Of a DNA stretch of 64,000 nt, positions 10,565 through 21,659 are shown piece by piece. Each line of letters opens with the position of its first letter. Position 1 is the stretch's first letter. Below the pieces are notes generated by a model. It saw nothing but the letters and a program-made list of their open reading frames with translations. It was not told the origin of the DNA and did no database searches. This DNA is from Maratus speciosus (lineage: Eukaryota > Arthropoda > Arachnida > Araneae > Salticidae): the NCBI GenBank assembly GCA_963932465.1, contig OZ010788.1, positions 672,040,484 to 672,104,483 of the forward strand. The letters run 5' to 3'. Made by a program: the position numbers and the translations under genes.

Positions 10565-11105
10565 TAGGGTAGTCCATCTGTTAGTTTTTTTTTTAACTAT
10601 GAATATTTCACATGTTATTTGTGTTAGCTGGCATGTGTCATGCACGTATGAACTGTCCAATGTATGCCATGTGTAATTATGTATGCCATTTGTATGACAA
10701 GATGGTGCATTGGCACACACTCCTCGCCAAAACATCAACTTACTGAACGAGAAATTTCCAGATCGCATAATATCAAGAAATTCTGATGTGAATTGACGCC
10801 AAGATTGTGCGATTTAACCCCAATGGATTTTTTTTTAATCTTTGGAGGTTTCTGAAAAGTAAAGTGTACGCCAATGCCCCCTGCACAATCCAAGTCCTCA
10901 AACTTAACATCCAGGCTAAAATTTTGGCCATAAACAAGCTCATTCTGTTAAAAGACATTGACATTTTGATGTTCGGATGATGACATGTAAGCGGAAGCGC
11001 GGTGGCCACATGTGCGATATTGTATTCCATACATTTTCGATTTTCACTCATAAAAAATACGCTTTCTTTCATTATAAAAAAAGAACCAAAAGATGGACCA
11101 CCCAA
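10565..11105 (+). mobile_element. Decayed IS630-Tc1-mariner element, 541 bp
   Basis: TA lies on each side (10563-10564, 11106-11107). The inverted ends are TAGGGTAGTCCATCTGTTAG and, complemented, TTGGGTGGTCCATCTTTTGG. It is far shorter than an intact element (usually 1.2-1.4 kb) and carries only the C-terminal part of a transposase on the plus strand. Confidence 0.75.
10698..11040 (+). pseudogene. Transposase C-terminal remnant (IS630-Tc1-mariner, DDE)
   Basis: This is a broken fragment of a DDE transposase, the enzyme that cuts and pastes a mariner-type element at TA. Read on the plus strand from 10698 the frame gives QDGALAHTPRQNINLL, matching the family's QDGA..HT block around the second catalytic Asp. 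FPDRIISRNSDVN follows, then a TGA where the family has Trp (NWPPRSCDLTP region). A weak match to the DFFLWG block follows. After a frame change, VYANAPCTIQVLKLNI corresponds to the usual C-terminal helix region, and near 11001 RGGHMCDIVFHT matches the family's C-terminal GGHM..I.FHT motif. The N-terminal DNA-binding domain and first Asp are missing. Several stops and frame changes show it is inactive. It lies inside paired TA-flanked inverted ends, so it is the remains of that element. Confidence 0.75.
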
Positions 11106-11259
11106 TATAAAAGTAGGGACGGTACGAATATCACAGGGACGGTAAGGTCTGTAGCAAGTAATTACAGTTAAACATTTAGGAACATTGTTACTCCAACTGT
11201 TGGTCCCGCATAGATAACGAGAGGTTGCAGTTAATCCAAAAAAATGAAATGTTTATGTA

Positions 11260-12318
11260 CAGTCGTGGAAAAAAAAGTAAACACCCCCTATTAACTCTTC
11301 AACAAATTATCGTAGACGGAAGTTACTGGTACCGAACGATTGGAAATAAAGTCTAGTTTTAAATGACGTATATAAAATTTGCTTAGGGGGTCATCTACAT
11401 ATTAAAACGAACCCAAACCTCATTTTTTTCAATGGCAATACCCAATTTTAACGAGATATTTCAAATCTTCGGTTCAAAATATGCCTAGACACCAAATTTC
11501 AAGTCATTTGAATGATAAGTTTTTGAATTATAAACATACAAAATTGAGTGCTTCAAATGTTAAATTACATTTTCATATTTTTATTTATATCTTCTGAAAT
11601 TATGCTCCTAATGTGCTAATTTTTTGTTTAGAAATAAAACTAATGTGCCCAAACATAAATACGCTGAATTTGTAATTTTTATAATTTTATGATATGAATT
11701 ATGAATTATGAAATTAATATTCGAAAAAATAATGAATTGCAACCTATAATTTTTTTGATGGATTTAGATTTATTAAGTCCTGCTTTATTAAAATCCCAAA
11801 TTTCACATTTTTCTTCCAAGTAGTTTTCAAATGATGCTTAAAAAACGGCAAAATGATGGTTTAAGGGGCCGTCTATGATTGAAGTGAGTAAATATTTTGA
11901 AATTTCTTCTGCTGCCTTGTTATCTAACAGACTGCATTGACTGCTTAAGGTGCCTTGATCAAGAAGGCGGCTCTCTCGGTTAGCCATCGAGAACCCAACT
12001 TCAATTTGGATACAGCCCTTAAAATACGCTCGTTTTAAAATAATTAATTTCTCGGAAACTTGTGGTACGAATTGCATCAAAATTTGTTTTCAGGCTAATT
12101 GAAGGGTGTAGAGTTCATTTATGCTGTCAGAATTGGGTATTGCCATTGAAAAAAATGAAGTTATGGTTCGTTTTAATATGTAGATGCCCCCCTAAGCAAA
12201 TTTTATATACATCATTTAAAAGTAGACTTTATTTAAAATCGTTCGGTACCAGTAACTTTCTTCTACGATAATTTGTTGCGGAGTTAGTAGGGGTGTTTAC
12301 TTTTTTTTTCCACGACAG
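11260..12318. mobile_element. TA-flanked element with long (~230 bp) inverted ends, 1059 bp
   Basis: TA lies at 11258-11259 and 12319-12320. The left end is CAGTCGTGGAAAAAAAAGTA and the right end is TACTTTTTTTTTCCACGACAG, one base from perfect. The inverted similarity runs inward for about 230 bases (for example CGTTCGGTACCAGTAACTTC near 12240 against its complement near 11320). It is a Tc1-type non-autonomous element with no transposase. Part of the interior resembles 23.8-24.1 kb. Confidence 0.8.
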
Positions 12319-12320
12319 TA

Positions 12321-13690
12321 CAAAAAATATCTGTTATTAAATAAAAGTAATCAATTTATGCCAATGTAGTCTGATAAGTAAACGTAAACATATATTAATA
12401 CGCAGTTGCATTTATTCATTGCTTGAAAGCATTACTACATGTGGATTTGCATTTGAGACACATAGTAGTAAATTATTTGAAACTAATTTAGTTTTTGATG
12501 CCATTATTGAAGAAAATTCTTTCCACACAGGTAAGAAATAATATATATATATATATAGGATCATTGTTTTTAAAGAATCCGTTACTAAGATTTTATTAAA
12601 ATAGTATAATAAAACAGGGTATTTACTTTTTTTATGAATGATTAGATGGTTTTACTTAAAAGTTTTAAAAAAGATGATTTATAACAGAATACATTTGAGC
12701 CATTCTCCAATAATTTTAACTTTCATGAATAAGAAATATGTGAAATTCAACTTAAAAAAAAAAAAAAAAACATTTTTAAACTTCCAATTTTAAACTTTCA
12801 TATTCTTGTAGCTATACTTATAAAATGTTCTTATTCAGCATTAATGTTTAATACCGTACTATATCAGTGAGACTCTTTCCACCAATTTAATAAGGAAACA
12901 GAACGGGAATGTTTAGGAAAGGACGGTAGGGATGGGACGGCAAGGAAAATTACCGCCTGTTTTTAGGCAAATCATGTTAAGACTAACTCATGGCCACAAT
13001 GTTTATCGATTTTTAGCAACAGTTATTTACACTGGATTAATTTAAAAAAAATTAATTTACCTCAAAAAGTGCAGGAATAAACCTTGGGGAAGGTAAGATA
13101 AATCCACAATAAGAAAAATATAAAGCCACAATGCTTGAAATTGATATTTAAATGCTGATTTAAATTCTGCAGTAAATTTCCTGTAAAAGAATTATAGCCA
13201 TTCTATCTCTAGCATACTTCTGCATGAAAAAAAAGTTGAAAAAGATTCTGTGGCTGTATCTGGAGTGATTTTCTGTATAATTTTAGCAAGGGAGACAATA
13301 AGGAATCTAAAATCCGGGGACATAGTTCAAGATTATCAACCGTAAAAATGTGTGCAGGTTGATCTTTTGCTATAAAACAATAGTTCCTGTTTCGGAAAAA
13401 AGTACGTCAAGTTACTTTCATTGAAGCAATTTTATACAGACAGTTACAAACTTAAAAAGCAACGTCAGGAACACTGGACGGTAAGGAATTTCATGGTATA
13501 TTTTGACCCCCAACATCGTCCAAAACTTATTTATCTCGTTAATATTGTTATTCAATCATGCAATGGCATATTTTCAACTATAAGAAATAAAGAAACCCAA
13601 GAATATGTACTAAAATAAAACTTATTATTCAGGGACTCAAAAGTCAAAATTATGTGAAAATGCCTCATATATTGCAGTATGTTTAAATCC
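12321..13690. other. AT-rich stretch without a recognised gene
   Basis: It holds a (TA)n tract at about 12541-12557, an A-run at 12754-12770 and a segment at 12695-12800 similar to 10016-10100. The longest frame (13421-13618) has no recognisable domain. No paired termini were found. Confidence 0.4.
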
Positions 13691-13699
13691 TCTTTGTCT

Positions 13700-14250
13700 T
13701 CTTTATAGGTTTCTATATACTGCTTCTAAATTACAATTTTATGGACATATTCTATTATACCCTATAATAGAATATAAAAGATTTATTTATTTCATTTAAT
13801 GCCATAGATTTAAATAAGTTTTTGATTATTCCTTCAATCCGACAATCGCATTAAAACAAAGCTTGCAAATATCAATCCCCGTCATCTGCGAAAGAGGAGA
13901 TATCCGATAAATCTGATAAATTTTGTGCCAAACTGATTCCCTGATGTGTATCAGACATGATAAATTAAAATGGGGAAAGGCAAGAGAAAGAGGTTTAATT
14001 TTGAATGCCTTTCGGATGAAGTGATTAAATAATAAGTACGCAACTATTGATTTTAAAAGGTCATCAAGCATGTAATATAGTTTGAAAAATATTATGTTAG
14101 TGTGAGGTGAAGCTGTATTTTAAAATATGTGAATCGTGATTTAACGATAATTTAGAACCTGCGTATCAGTTTAAGTGGAAGAAATACAATTAATAACGCA
14201 TAGTTGCAATCCATCTCAAACCAAATAAGTGATTTTTGCACCTGAAAATT
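13700..14250 (+). repeat. ~0.9-kb satellite, copy D
   Basis: Diverged monomer: TTATTTCATTTAATGCC, GATAAATCTGATAAATTTTG, GGTTTAATTTTGAATG, GAAGTGATTAAATAATAAG and TCATCAAGCATGTAATATAG appear in the usual order. The edges are unclear. Confidence 0.65.
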
Positions 14251-14663
14251 TATTTAATAAAATGCGTCTTGCTTCTTTGTGGAACGGGTTTGACTCCATT
14301 TATTAGATACAAGCTCTAGTTCACAGCATTTAGGTCTGCCACAGGATGCATACATTTTTATATTCTGTTCGCACGAGTAGTTTAAAAAAATACATTTTGA
14401 AGTTATTTTATGGTTATTTTGTATCGTATTTCTCGCAAAGGTTGTAAAAGCGTATGTAAAAGATTTTTCTTTTGAAAAAGCGGTGCGAAATAGAATTAAA
14501 AAATAGTCGCCGGTGGCAGCCCTGATCATTGTATTTGAGTTGGATATCTCCGGAAGCACGTGGAAAAATTGACAATTTTATTGCGTATTAAACAACTGAA
14601 AATGTTAATCTGTGTATCTTTCCCTCGATTCATTGAATGATACTTAAAATTTTTTAATTTATT
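14251..14663. other. Spacer without recognised features
   Basis: About 410 bases. The minus-strand frame 14254-14559 has no recognisable domain. No tandem or inverted repeat stands out. The last 30 bases may be the end of satellite copy D. Confidence 0.3.
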
Positions 14664-14665
14664 TA

Positions 14666-15290
14666 CAGTAGAACCTCGATTATCCGAACTAATTGGGACC
14701 GACCCTCTTTCGTAAAGTCGAAATTTTCGGATAATTCAGAATGCTTCAATTTTAAAATTAATGAGAAAAATATGCACTATTTCTTATTGGAAACAAGTGC
14801 TTAATAAAAATAAAGCAAAAACAAAATAGAAACAAGAGTAAATTACCCGAATTTTAATTTTGAAATTAAATATCTGTTACATATATCACAAAGATTTGAA
14901 AAAAAAAAAAAAAAAAAGTTTTTTTTTTTTTTTTTTTTGTCGCAATTTTAGTTGCCTTTCCTTTGAAGCTGTATCGCGTTGTTTTCTAATATTATTAATT
15001 CACCAGTATCACAGTCTTTCTGCCGCTCCAGTCATGCCAAACCTTTTGCAAAACATTCAAAAGCTTCAGAATGGCTGATTTGCTTGTTTTCTTCATTCCA
15101 CTCCGTAGCTTACGGAAGCTGGAGTTAAATTCAAAGGAACTCTAAGAAAGGGGATCTAAAATATTTATATGCACTCGTAGTTCGGAAAAAACCGCTTGCA
15201 CACAAGGAGTATGATAGTTAAAAAGAAAAAAAAAAACTTTAAAAATGGATTTCGGTTAACCGAGAATTTCGGTTAAAAGAGGTTTTACTG
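14666..15290. mobile_element. pogo/Tigger-like non-autonomous element, 625 bp
   Basis: TA lies at 14664-14665 and 15291-15292. Ends CAGTAGAACCTCGATTATCC and, complemented, CAGTAAAACCTCTTTTAACC. The CAGTA(G/A)AACCTC terminus with TA target is typical of pogo/Tigger elements. A similar left end is at 28517. A long A-run next to a T-run lies at 14899-14938. No transposase domain was identified. Confidence 0.78.
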
Positions 15291-15322
15291 TATTTGCTAT
15301 ATAGAATCTAGTAAAAAATATA

Positions 15323-15861
15323 GAGGTTGTCCATAAAACGATGTTACAGTTGCAATGGTATATTATAACAGTTTAATTTAGACTTTTGACAACAAATCAT
15401 ACATACAAAGGATTGTAAACTAACCTAGTTTTTCTTACAAATCTTCAATAGGTGCACCTTTATTTAAACGGCACACATCCAAACTAAAGTACAATTCTTC
15501 CGACACACACTTCAGTTAACAAGTCCGGAGTCATGGACTCAATATTCTCTTCTATTCTGTGTCTCAACTCTGGCAAATAACTAGGTAGCAGTGGAACGTA
15601 GACACGATCTTTTATAAAGCCCCAGAGGAAGTTTTTTTCTGGTAGAGTACGCTTTTAGATAAATAATAGCCTCAGCTTTACGCTCTCCATTTTGCGTATG
15701 TGGCCCTGCAAGCGAGTCAGTAACAAAGCGGTACTCGCGCATGCGCTTATCTAAAACAGTTTGAGGTACTCTTTATTTGTGACCTCAAATAAACACTCTA
15801 CAACGCTTAGAGTTGATACTATAACAATTTATAACTAGGGCATTCTTTTATGTACACCTTG
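15323..15861 (-). mobile_element. Decayed IS630-Tc1-mariner element, 539 bp
   Basis: TA lies at 15321-15322 and 15862-15863. Ends GAGGTTGTCCATAAAACGAT and, complemented, CAAGGTGTACATAAAAGAAT. It contains the C-terminal part of a transposase on the minus strand and is less than half the length of an intact element. Confidence 0.75.
15435..15630 (-). pseudogene. Transposase C-terminal remnant (IS630-Tc1-mariner)
   Basis: Read on the minus strand from 15630, the frame gives FLWGFIKDRVYVPLLPSYLP and then ELRHRIEENIESMTPDLLTE. This matches the family's FFLWG(F/Y)(I/V)KD block, which follows the third catalytic acid, and the helix beyond it. A frame change follows, and the last part reads LDVCRLNKGAPIEDL before a stop, matching the usual C-terminal end (LD.CR...GA.IE.L). 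The catalytic Asp residues and the DNA-binding domain are absent or unrecognisable upstream. It sits inside its own TA-flanked inverted ends and is inactive. It differs from the remnant at 10.7-11.0 kb, so at least two lineages of this transposon invaded the locus. Confidence 0.75.
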
Positions 15862-15903
15862 TATTATATGCACTGTAAAAAGAAAAAAAAATCTGTAAAT
15901 CTA

Positions 15904-16763
15904 CAGGGTGCGGAGAAAGTATTGATAGTAAAATCAATCTCTACTACAACGCCATAGATACAATTATTTCAATAATTTTTATTGCGTAAGATTAACAACT
16001 AAGTATCAATTGATATTCTATCATTCATTTTCGATTCGGTCTTCTTTTGCCTTGATACACTCGCGGAGAAAGTGCGGGAAGGCATCCACGGTGCGCCGCA
16101 AGTAGTCCGCATCGAGACAGTTCCATTTACGCGTCAGAGCATCTTTTAAAGAAGTGATATCTTAGTGGGGATGAACACTGGCTCTTGCTTGCAACACTCC
16201 CATACTCAGTGATCAAGTGGATTAAAATCGGGAGTATTCGGAGACCAGTCTTGAGATGAAATGAAATCACGAAGATTTGCTTGGCACCACCGTTGCGTTT
16301 GGCAAGACTTATGGGCTGGTACTGAATCTTGTTGGAACACATATGGATTGTTTCCAAAATGAGAATTTAGCCATGGAAGGACCTCCTTTAGAATATAGTT
16401 GAGATAATTCATCTGATTAATCTTGACACCAGCATCATTAAAGGCCAAAGGGGATTTCAAATTGCTTGTGATGCAGCCGAAGACCATCACGCTGGCTGGT
16501 TGAGCTTTTCTAGCTACTCACTTGAATTAGCACTTTTACTGTTTTTGGCTAATATGCAGTCATTCTGATGGTTAACAGCTTATTCAATAGTGAACAGTTT
16601 TTCGGCACAGAAGACGAAATGCAAACATTAACCCAAAAATACTTACTTATGATTCAATATTTAGATTATAAAGAGCAAATATACAGAAAAAAATAATTCT
16701 ACACCATTTAAAAAACGAACTAAAAGTGAAGAAAAAAATTATCAATACTTTCTCCGCACCCTG
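15904..16763 (-). mobile_element. Internally deleted mariner element, 860 bp
   Basis: TA lies at 15902-15903 and 16764-16765. The ends are perfect inverted repeats (CAGGGTGCGGAGAAAGTATT with its exact complement at the right end). An intact mariner is about 1.3 kb, so some 400 bases, chiefly the N-terminal half of the transposase, are missing. The rest of the gene is on the minus strand. Confidence 0.9.
16021..16606 (-). pseudogene. Mariner transposase pseudogene (DDE family)
   Basis: This is the remains of the cut-and-paste transposase of the surrounding element. On the minus strand the first part reads AEKLFTIE, stop, AVNHQND, matching the family's EK.FTIE.A.NHQND block just past the first catalytic Asp. 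After a one-base frame change come VMVFGCITS and, on to 16209, VFQQDSVPAHKSCQTQ (second Asp in QQD.APAH) and WSPNTPDFNPLDH (the WP..SPDLNPLDY block with the third acid). A TGA interrupts at 16206-16208. The rest, after another frame change, reads MGVLQARASVHPH, stop, then DITSLKDALTRKWNCLD and ends with CIKAKEDRIENE. The helix-turn-helix N terminus is deleted. Three stops and at least two frame changes show it is dead. The family identity is secure from three conserved blocks. Confidence 0.9.
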
Positions 16764-17235
16764 TACACTGTAAAACAAACGGACTAAAATACGGAAATAG
16801 TACTCGCAATCGAGACGCCACTACAATTTCCGTATTGTAACCGAAATTTTTTCCCTTAAATTCCAGATAATTTTCCTTTTTACTGTGTAGATGTAAAGTT
16901 ACGGAAATCTGTGTGCTTACTAAAATTTTATCTGTACACTTTACAAAAAAAGATGTAAATCTACAAAACTATTTTTTGAAAAGCTACAGAAATCTGTAGC
17001 TTTACAAAAGAATCTACTAAAATTATAGAAATCTTACTAAAACTTTATCTGAAATCCGGATTGCAGTTAAATAAAAAGTTCTAGGCATCCCAGTTTCCTA
17101 AAAAATTCTTAGTAACGTTACAGAGTTTTTGATTTGTGGTGCAAAACTGTATCTGTTATATGCATTATTGTTGTCGGCGTTACATAAAAAGTTCTAGAAA
17201 ATTCTTAGTTAACCTTATAGATTTTTTTATAGTGT

Positions 17236-18048
17236 GGTAAGAATTTTATTGTTACCAATACTATCAGCTTATTATGAACAGCAGCGAAAGTAGTCCGGTG
17301 AGGTAACAACAATAATCAAATGTAAATGAAATCTTTTTTCTAAAAATGCACCATATTTTGAATGACTCTTTATTTAGCAAATTGAATTTTAACAAAAACA
17401 AATTTGTCTCTCCTATATTTAAATCATCATTACTCATTTTATGCATTTCTATGTACAATTTTTTAATTAGAGTTCTATCGAATGAAATTTATACCCTATC
17501 TCTAGAAAAAAAAATATTTATTTCGTTTAAAATCGTAGATTAAAATTCATTTTGATTATTTTTCAAGCTTGCAATTCTGTTAAACAACGCTTGCAAATGT
17601 TAATTCCCAGTCATAAGCGCAATAAGCGTTATCTGATAAATTTTGTGCGAAATATATTCCCTGGTATATTAAATATTCTAAATTAAAATTAGGCAAAGCG
17701 AGAACGAGAAGTTTAATTTTTCACAATCTTTCGCATGAAGCGATTAAATAATCAGTGTATAACCATTAATCTTAAAAGACCATCAAGTGTGGTGTATAGT
17801 TCGAACTATATTAAGTTAGTGTCAAGTGAAGCTACATGTTAAACTACGTGAAATATGATTAAATAACAATCCAGAAGATATATAACAGTTAAGTGAATCT
17901 GAAAAATAATTAATACTAGTTGCTCCATCTAGAATTTCGTTTTAATTCGTTTAATATTATGAATTATTAAAATAATTTTTTTTATTATGTACAGCAAAAT
18001 TAAAATTGGGTTTATGGTAGTAGTTAGCAGGGATAGGGTGTTACCTTA
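17236..18048 (+). repeat. ~0.9-kb satellite, copy E
   Basis: Shows the markers AACAATAATC, GACTCTTTATTTAGCAAATT, TTTTATACCC-like ATACCCTATC, TTGATTATTTTTCAAGCTTG, GATTAAATAATCAGTGT and AGTTAGTGTCAAGTGAAGC. It ends GGGTGTTACCTTA at exactly the point where monomers F and G meet elsewhere, because a large element is inserted there. Confidence 0.85.
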
Positions 18049-18290
18049 CACTGCAAATAGAGGCGTCTTAAATTCAGACACATATGTGACTGAAAAAGTA
18101 ATTCAAACACTTAAGTGTCTGAATGAGAAATTTCAGACATCATAGATGTCTAAATTTAAGACACATAAGTGTCTTACTATGATCATGGTATAAATGAACT
18201 CAGAAAAATGTCTGAATAATAGTGACATGTCTGAAATTAAGACATTTAGAAATTCAGACACTTAAGCGTCTGAATGCGATACAATTGTAT
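18049..18290. repeat. Terminal block of AGACAC palindromes (left)
   Basis: Short inverted repeats around AGACACTTAAGTGTCT and variants (18110, 18160, 18255) recur with TCTGAATTTC spacers. The same vocabulary is found at 24818-25044. Confidence 0.8.
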
Positions 18291-18747
18291 CATATATGTG
18301 ATGACTGTACGTACTATTGTATTGCAATATGTATACCAATACCATCAGAAAATATTTCCGAATGGATGAAAGCTGTTTAAAATACTCTTTCATCCACTTA
18401 ATTTAGTATTACTTTATAAAAGAAGTAATCGTGGGACAATTGTAAAAGTTCGCGTAAGGTTTGCGGCTAAGTTATTTTTGGCGCAATAAATAATTAAATA
18501 TTTGCTTTTCATAATATAAAGTGTTTCAAAAATTACTTGTTATCATAGGCGTACACAGGAAGGCCCTCTCCCCTAAATGCGAAGAGTTATGAGTTTGGAC
18601 AGAAAGAAACGTATTAAGGAACAAGAATTTAGGATAGATATGCCTGGATTCCACTGCCTAGTCTGCTTTTCTAAAATGCAGAATGTAAACACGAAGCTAA
18701 ACTAAGAATATTTTGTCATAACTCCTCCTCGTGTGAAAAATGTTTAA

Positions 18748-19162
18748 GGGTGTTCTCAAATCCAAAAGGCCAAATTTCTGACACAAGTTTTAATTTATTG
18801 TTGTTCGAAAATGCATTAGCTGGTGTTGTTGTTCAGAAACTATGTAATTGAGCTGTTTTTTCCATTTTTTTGCAAACGCATTAGATCTTTCAGAAAATAG
18901 TGTCAAAGTGGCTGTTTTGAGCCAAATTTCCGCGCGAAGGAAGAAAGAGCACTCAAGAGCGTGCGAAAAACGTGTTTGTCACGTGATCAAAATCTCTTAT
19001 AACTCAGTAGGTAATTGATTGATCAAAAAATGGAAAACACAGTTCAATTCGAAATCGCTTCCATGGCTAGGCTTTACAATTTTATACCTTTCCGTTAAAA
19101 AATGAATTTGTGAATGTGTAAAAACGTTTTGCACTTGTTGAGCAGAGCAGTTAAGAACAGCC
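18748..19162. mobile_element. TTAA-flanked short element, 415 bp
   Basis: TTAA lies at 18744-18747 and 19163-19166. The ends are GGGTGTTCTC and, complemented, GGCTGTTCTT. The inverted part is short, so the call rests mainly on the paired TTAA and matching first bases. No coding frame. Confidence 0.5.
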
Positions 19163-19205
19163 TTAAAGATATCAACATAATAAGAAATTCAAAAATTAAG
19201 AAATA

Positions 19206-19984
19206 TTAATCGTTCAATGGAAAACTGGATTTTTTCTCTCCTGTTTCTTTTTTTTTTTCTTCAAAAGGGATTTTTTTTTCTGAATTTCCCTTCCCATCTA
19301 AGATACATTTGAAATATATGAACACCAAAAGGAGAACAGAACTAAAACTGTCTTCTACAAAAAAGTTTATGGTGGTGTGTGTGGGGGGGGGGGGGGGGAG
19401 GGGGGGGCTCCTCTGAAGAAAAATTCTTAGCAACATTTTCTCTTAGCGTTTAATTAATATATTGCTATTTGGAAGACAAAAAAGTATATTTTTTAAATGA
19501 TTAGACATAACGAAAATTTAATTAATTAAATTTCAGGGAGGGACAATGTACCTCCACCGCCCTCCTCATCAAAATTCAATATGTTATTTGCTAGTTTTAC
19601 TACAAAATCTTTATTTAAAGTATGTTTTCTATATGTCTCAAAATAGAAAAACTGCAAAAATCGCACTCACATAAATGTAGCATGTTAAGAAAAATAACTA
19701 AATAGATAAAATAAAACGTTTCTGATTTCTTCTAATTCAATGATCTACTTCTCGCTGATAAAAAATTTTATTACTCATCAAGCCCATTATAACGGTTTGT
19801 AAACCGCAGACTGGATAAACCACTGCACAGAAAATTAAAATGATGACTTCGCGTATTTCGCTTTGTTAGAAGTCCATTGGCGATTGGCGCGTTAAAACGG
19901 AATATTCTTTCAGTCAGTTATTTTCTTGTTTAACAAAGGCTCCCGAGATTTTTTATGTGTAAAATTCCGTAAATGCATATTGTG
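19206..19984. other. Non-coding stretch with G-runs
   Basis: No gene. A nearly uninterrupted G-run lies at about 19383-19407 after (GTG)n. The rest is AT-rich with no repeat I could define. Confidence 0.35.
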
Positions 19985-20480
19985 ACTGTGTATTCTACAT
20001 AGATCTATATACAGCTACGTAGCTATTAAGTAAATTTTTGGAATTTCGATATCTGTTCCTCAGAGATTCTAGTATAAGAAAGTATGTATGAAAAATAAGC
20101 TGATACAAAATGGATTGAATTTAACTTATAGAGTAGTAGGTACATATGCCTACGCAGCTGTAAAATGCATTTTTTAGAATTTCGATATTTGTTCTTCAGA
20201 GGTTGTAGTATAAGAAAGTACGTGTGAAACAACAAAGTGGATTGAATTCAAGTTGTGGAATATGCGTTTTATATGTTGTTATAAAAATAATATATTTTTT
20301 AATAGTGTGATTCTATCATCTACATAGATCTATACGCAGCTATAAAATGCCATTTTTTGGCATTTTAATATTTGTTCTTCAGAGACTGAAGAATAATTGT
20401 GAAATATCAGCAAACAGATGTTGAGTAGAATTAATCTGTGCAGTAAATTTAAATTATATTCTTATAAAAATATATGTGGG
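19985..20480 (+). repeat. Three degenerate tandem units (~145-180 bp)
   Basis: Each unit holds CTACATAGATCTATA or a relative (CATATGCCTACGCAGC), then CAGCT, then AATTTCGATAT(T/C)TGTTC and TTCAGAG. Units start near 19996, 20140 and 20318. Confidence 0.65.
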
Positions 20481-21373
20481 AATAATGACAAAAAAATTTC
20501 TTCTATATGTTTTTCAATTTTCAACATCATTCTGAATATTTAGTAAAATACATAAGAAAGTGGGTTTGTTTTTGTGTTTGTATTAAACGGATTTACTTTA
20601 TTAGATTTAAGGAAAATAAAAAGGTAAGGATGCTATTATTTACAACAATATATTTTTATTTCGAAATAGAACTTTTTCTTGAACAATATTACTTACGTAA
20701 TATTAATTATTTAATTTACTTTTTTAAGAATATATGTATTTATCATATTTGTATCTTTTTATATACAATAAATATTTTTCAGTGTTACAGTGTTTTTTAT
20801 GATTTTTAACAAATTTATATCATTTTCAGGATTAATTAACTAACTTGCTTAATAATTCTTAAAGCTTCCGCTTTATAAAGAAATGTTTTTTTATATCAAA
20901 TAATCCCATCATTTGTTTAAATAAGAATTAAAAGTTATTGCTTGTGTACATTGACACCCAACTTTTTCAACCTTTTTCGTGTTATATTTTTTGTCCAAAA
21001 AAGCAGTTGCTGCACTATATATTTTTCTTGTGAATACAACTTATTAATCAGACTGTAAAAATGTCAGTGAATATTACATAAAAAATCGCTTAGTATAATC
21101 TCTCTATAGAAAATAAAGCAAAATCGCAAAATTCTCGAATCTTTTCCTGAAAAAGAAATACTCAGTTTTGGTTGAGAAGCTTTTTTTTTTTCACTTTGTT
21201 CTGTTACTAAATTTAATTAATATATAAAATAATTCAATCAATTTAATCAATGGGTTTTATCAATATGTTTAATTCCTTATAATACTTTCTTTCACGGTTA
21301 AAACAACATTTTATTTACCTGAATTTTAATTAAATTGTCTTTTTGCTGTGTAGAACATATAATAACTCAATAT
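20481..21373. other. AT-rich stretch without a recognised gene
   Basis: The frame 20507-20809 codes for a Phe/Ile/Tyr-rich peptide, as AT-rich non-coding DNA often does. No start context, domain or homology is recognisable. A T-run lies at 21181. Confidence 0.4.
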
Positions 21374-21377
21374 TTAA

Positions 21378-21580
21378 CCCCTTGAAGGGCAATCGATTGT
21401 ATTCCTGTAATGTTGAATTCAAACCGGAATCTATGAAAAAATTAGTTTCAAAATATGGAAAAGCAATTTTACAACTTTTTTCCATCAAAGTTACAAAAAT
21501 AAAATTTATTTAAAAGTTTCCGGTGCGAATCTTGATTAAACTTAGGTGGGATAAAATATATCCCACCGCCCCTCAAGGGG
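21378..21580. mobile_element. TTAA MITE, 203 bp
   Basis: TTAA lies at 21374-21377 and 21581-21584. The left end is CCCCTTGAAGGGCAATCG; the right end, complemented, is CCCCTTGAGGGGCGGTGG. An internal segment reads GGTGGGATAAAATATATCCC. Related copies are at 31833, 50165, 51188 and 43855, forming one family. Confidence 0.88.
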
Positions 21581-21659
21581 TTAATATTAGATGAAAATTG
21601 TAAAATAATCAAACACTTATTTTGATTAATTTTTTGTATTATATAATAAGATATGTACA

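Larger units (their letters stand above)
15871..17234. mobile_element. CACTGTAAAAA-ended element hosting a nested mariner
   Basis: The left end is CACTGTAAAAAGAAAAAAAA. The complemented right end is CACTATAAAAAAATCTATAA. Short repeats such as CTGTAGCTTTACAAAA and its complements fill the interior (16880-17060). Satellite sequence follows directly at 17236. A mariner has inserted inside (15904-16763). The target duplication of the outer element is not clear. Confidence 0.6.

Noticed and set aside
10773..11105. 110-codon minus-strand frame
   Set aside because: It is the opposite strand of the transposase remnant, whose conserved motifs are on the plus strand.
16127..16357. 76-codon minus-strand frame overlapping the mariner
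   Set aside because: It is an alternative frame. The transposase motifs lie in the neighbouring frames.
20507..20809. 100-codon membrane-like frame
   Set aside because: It is rich in Phe/Ile/Tyr, as expected from AT-rich DNA, and lies in a transposon-like interval without coding signals.
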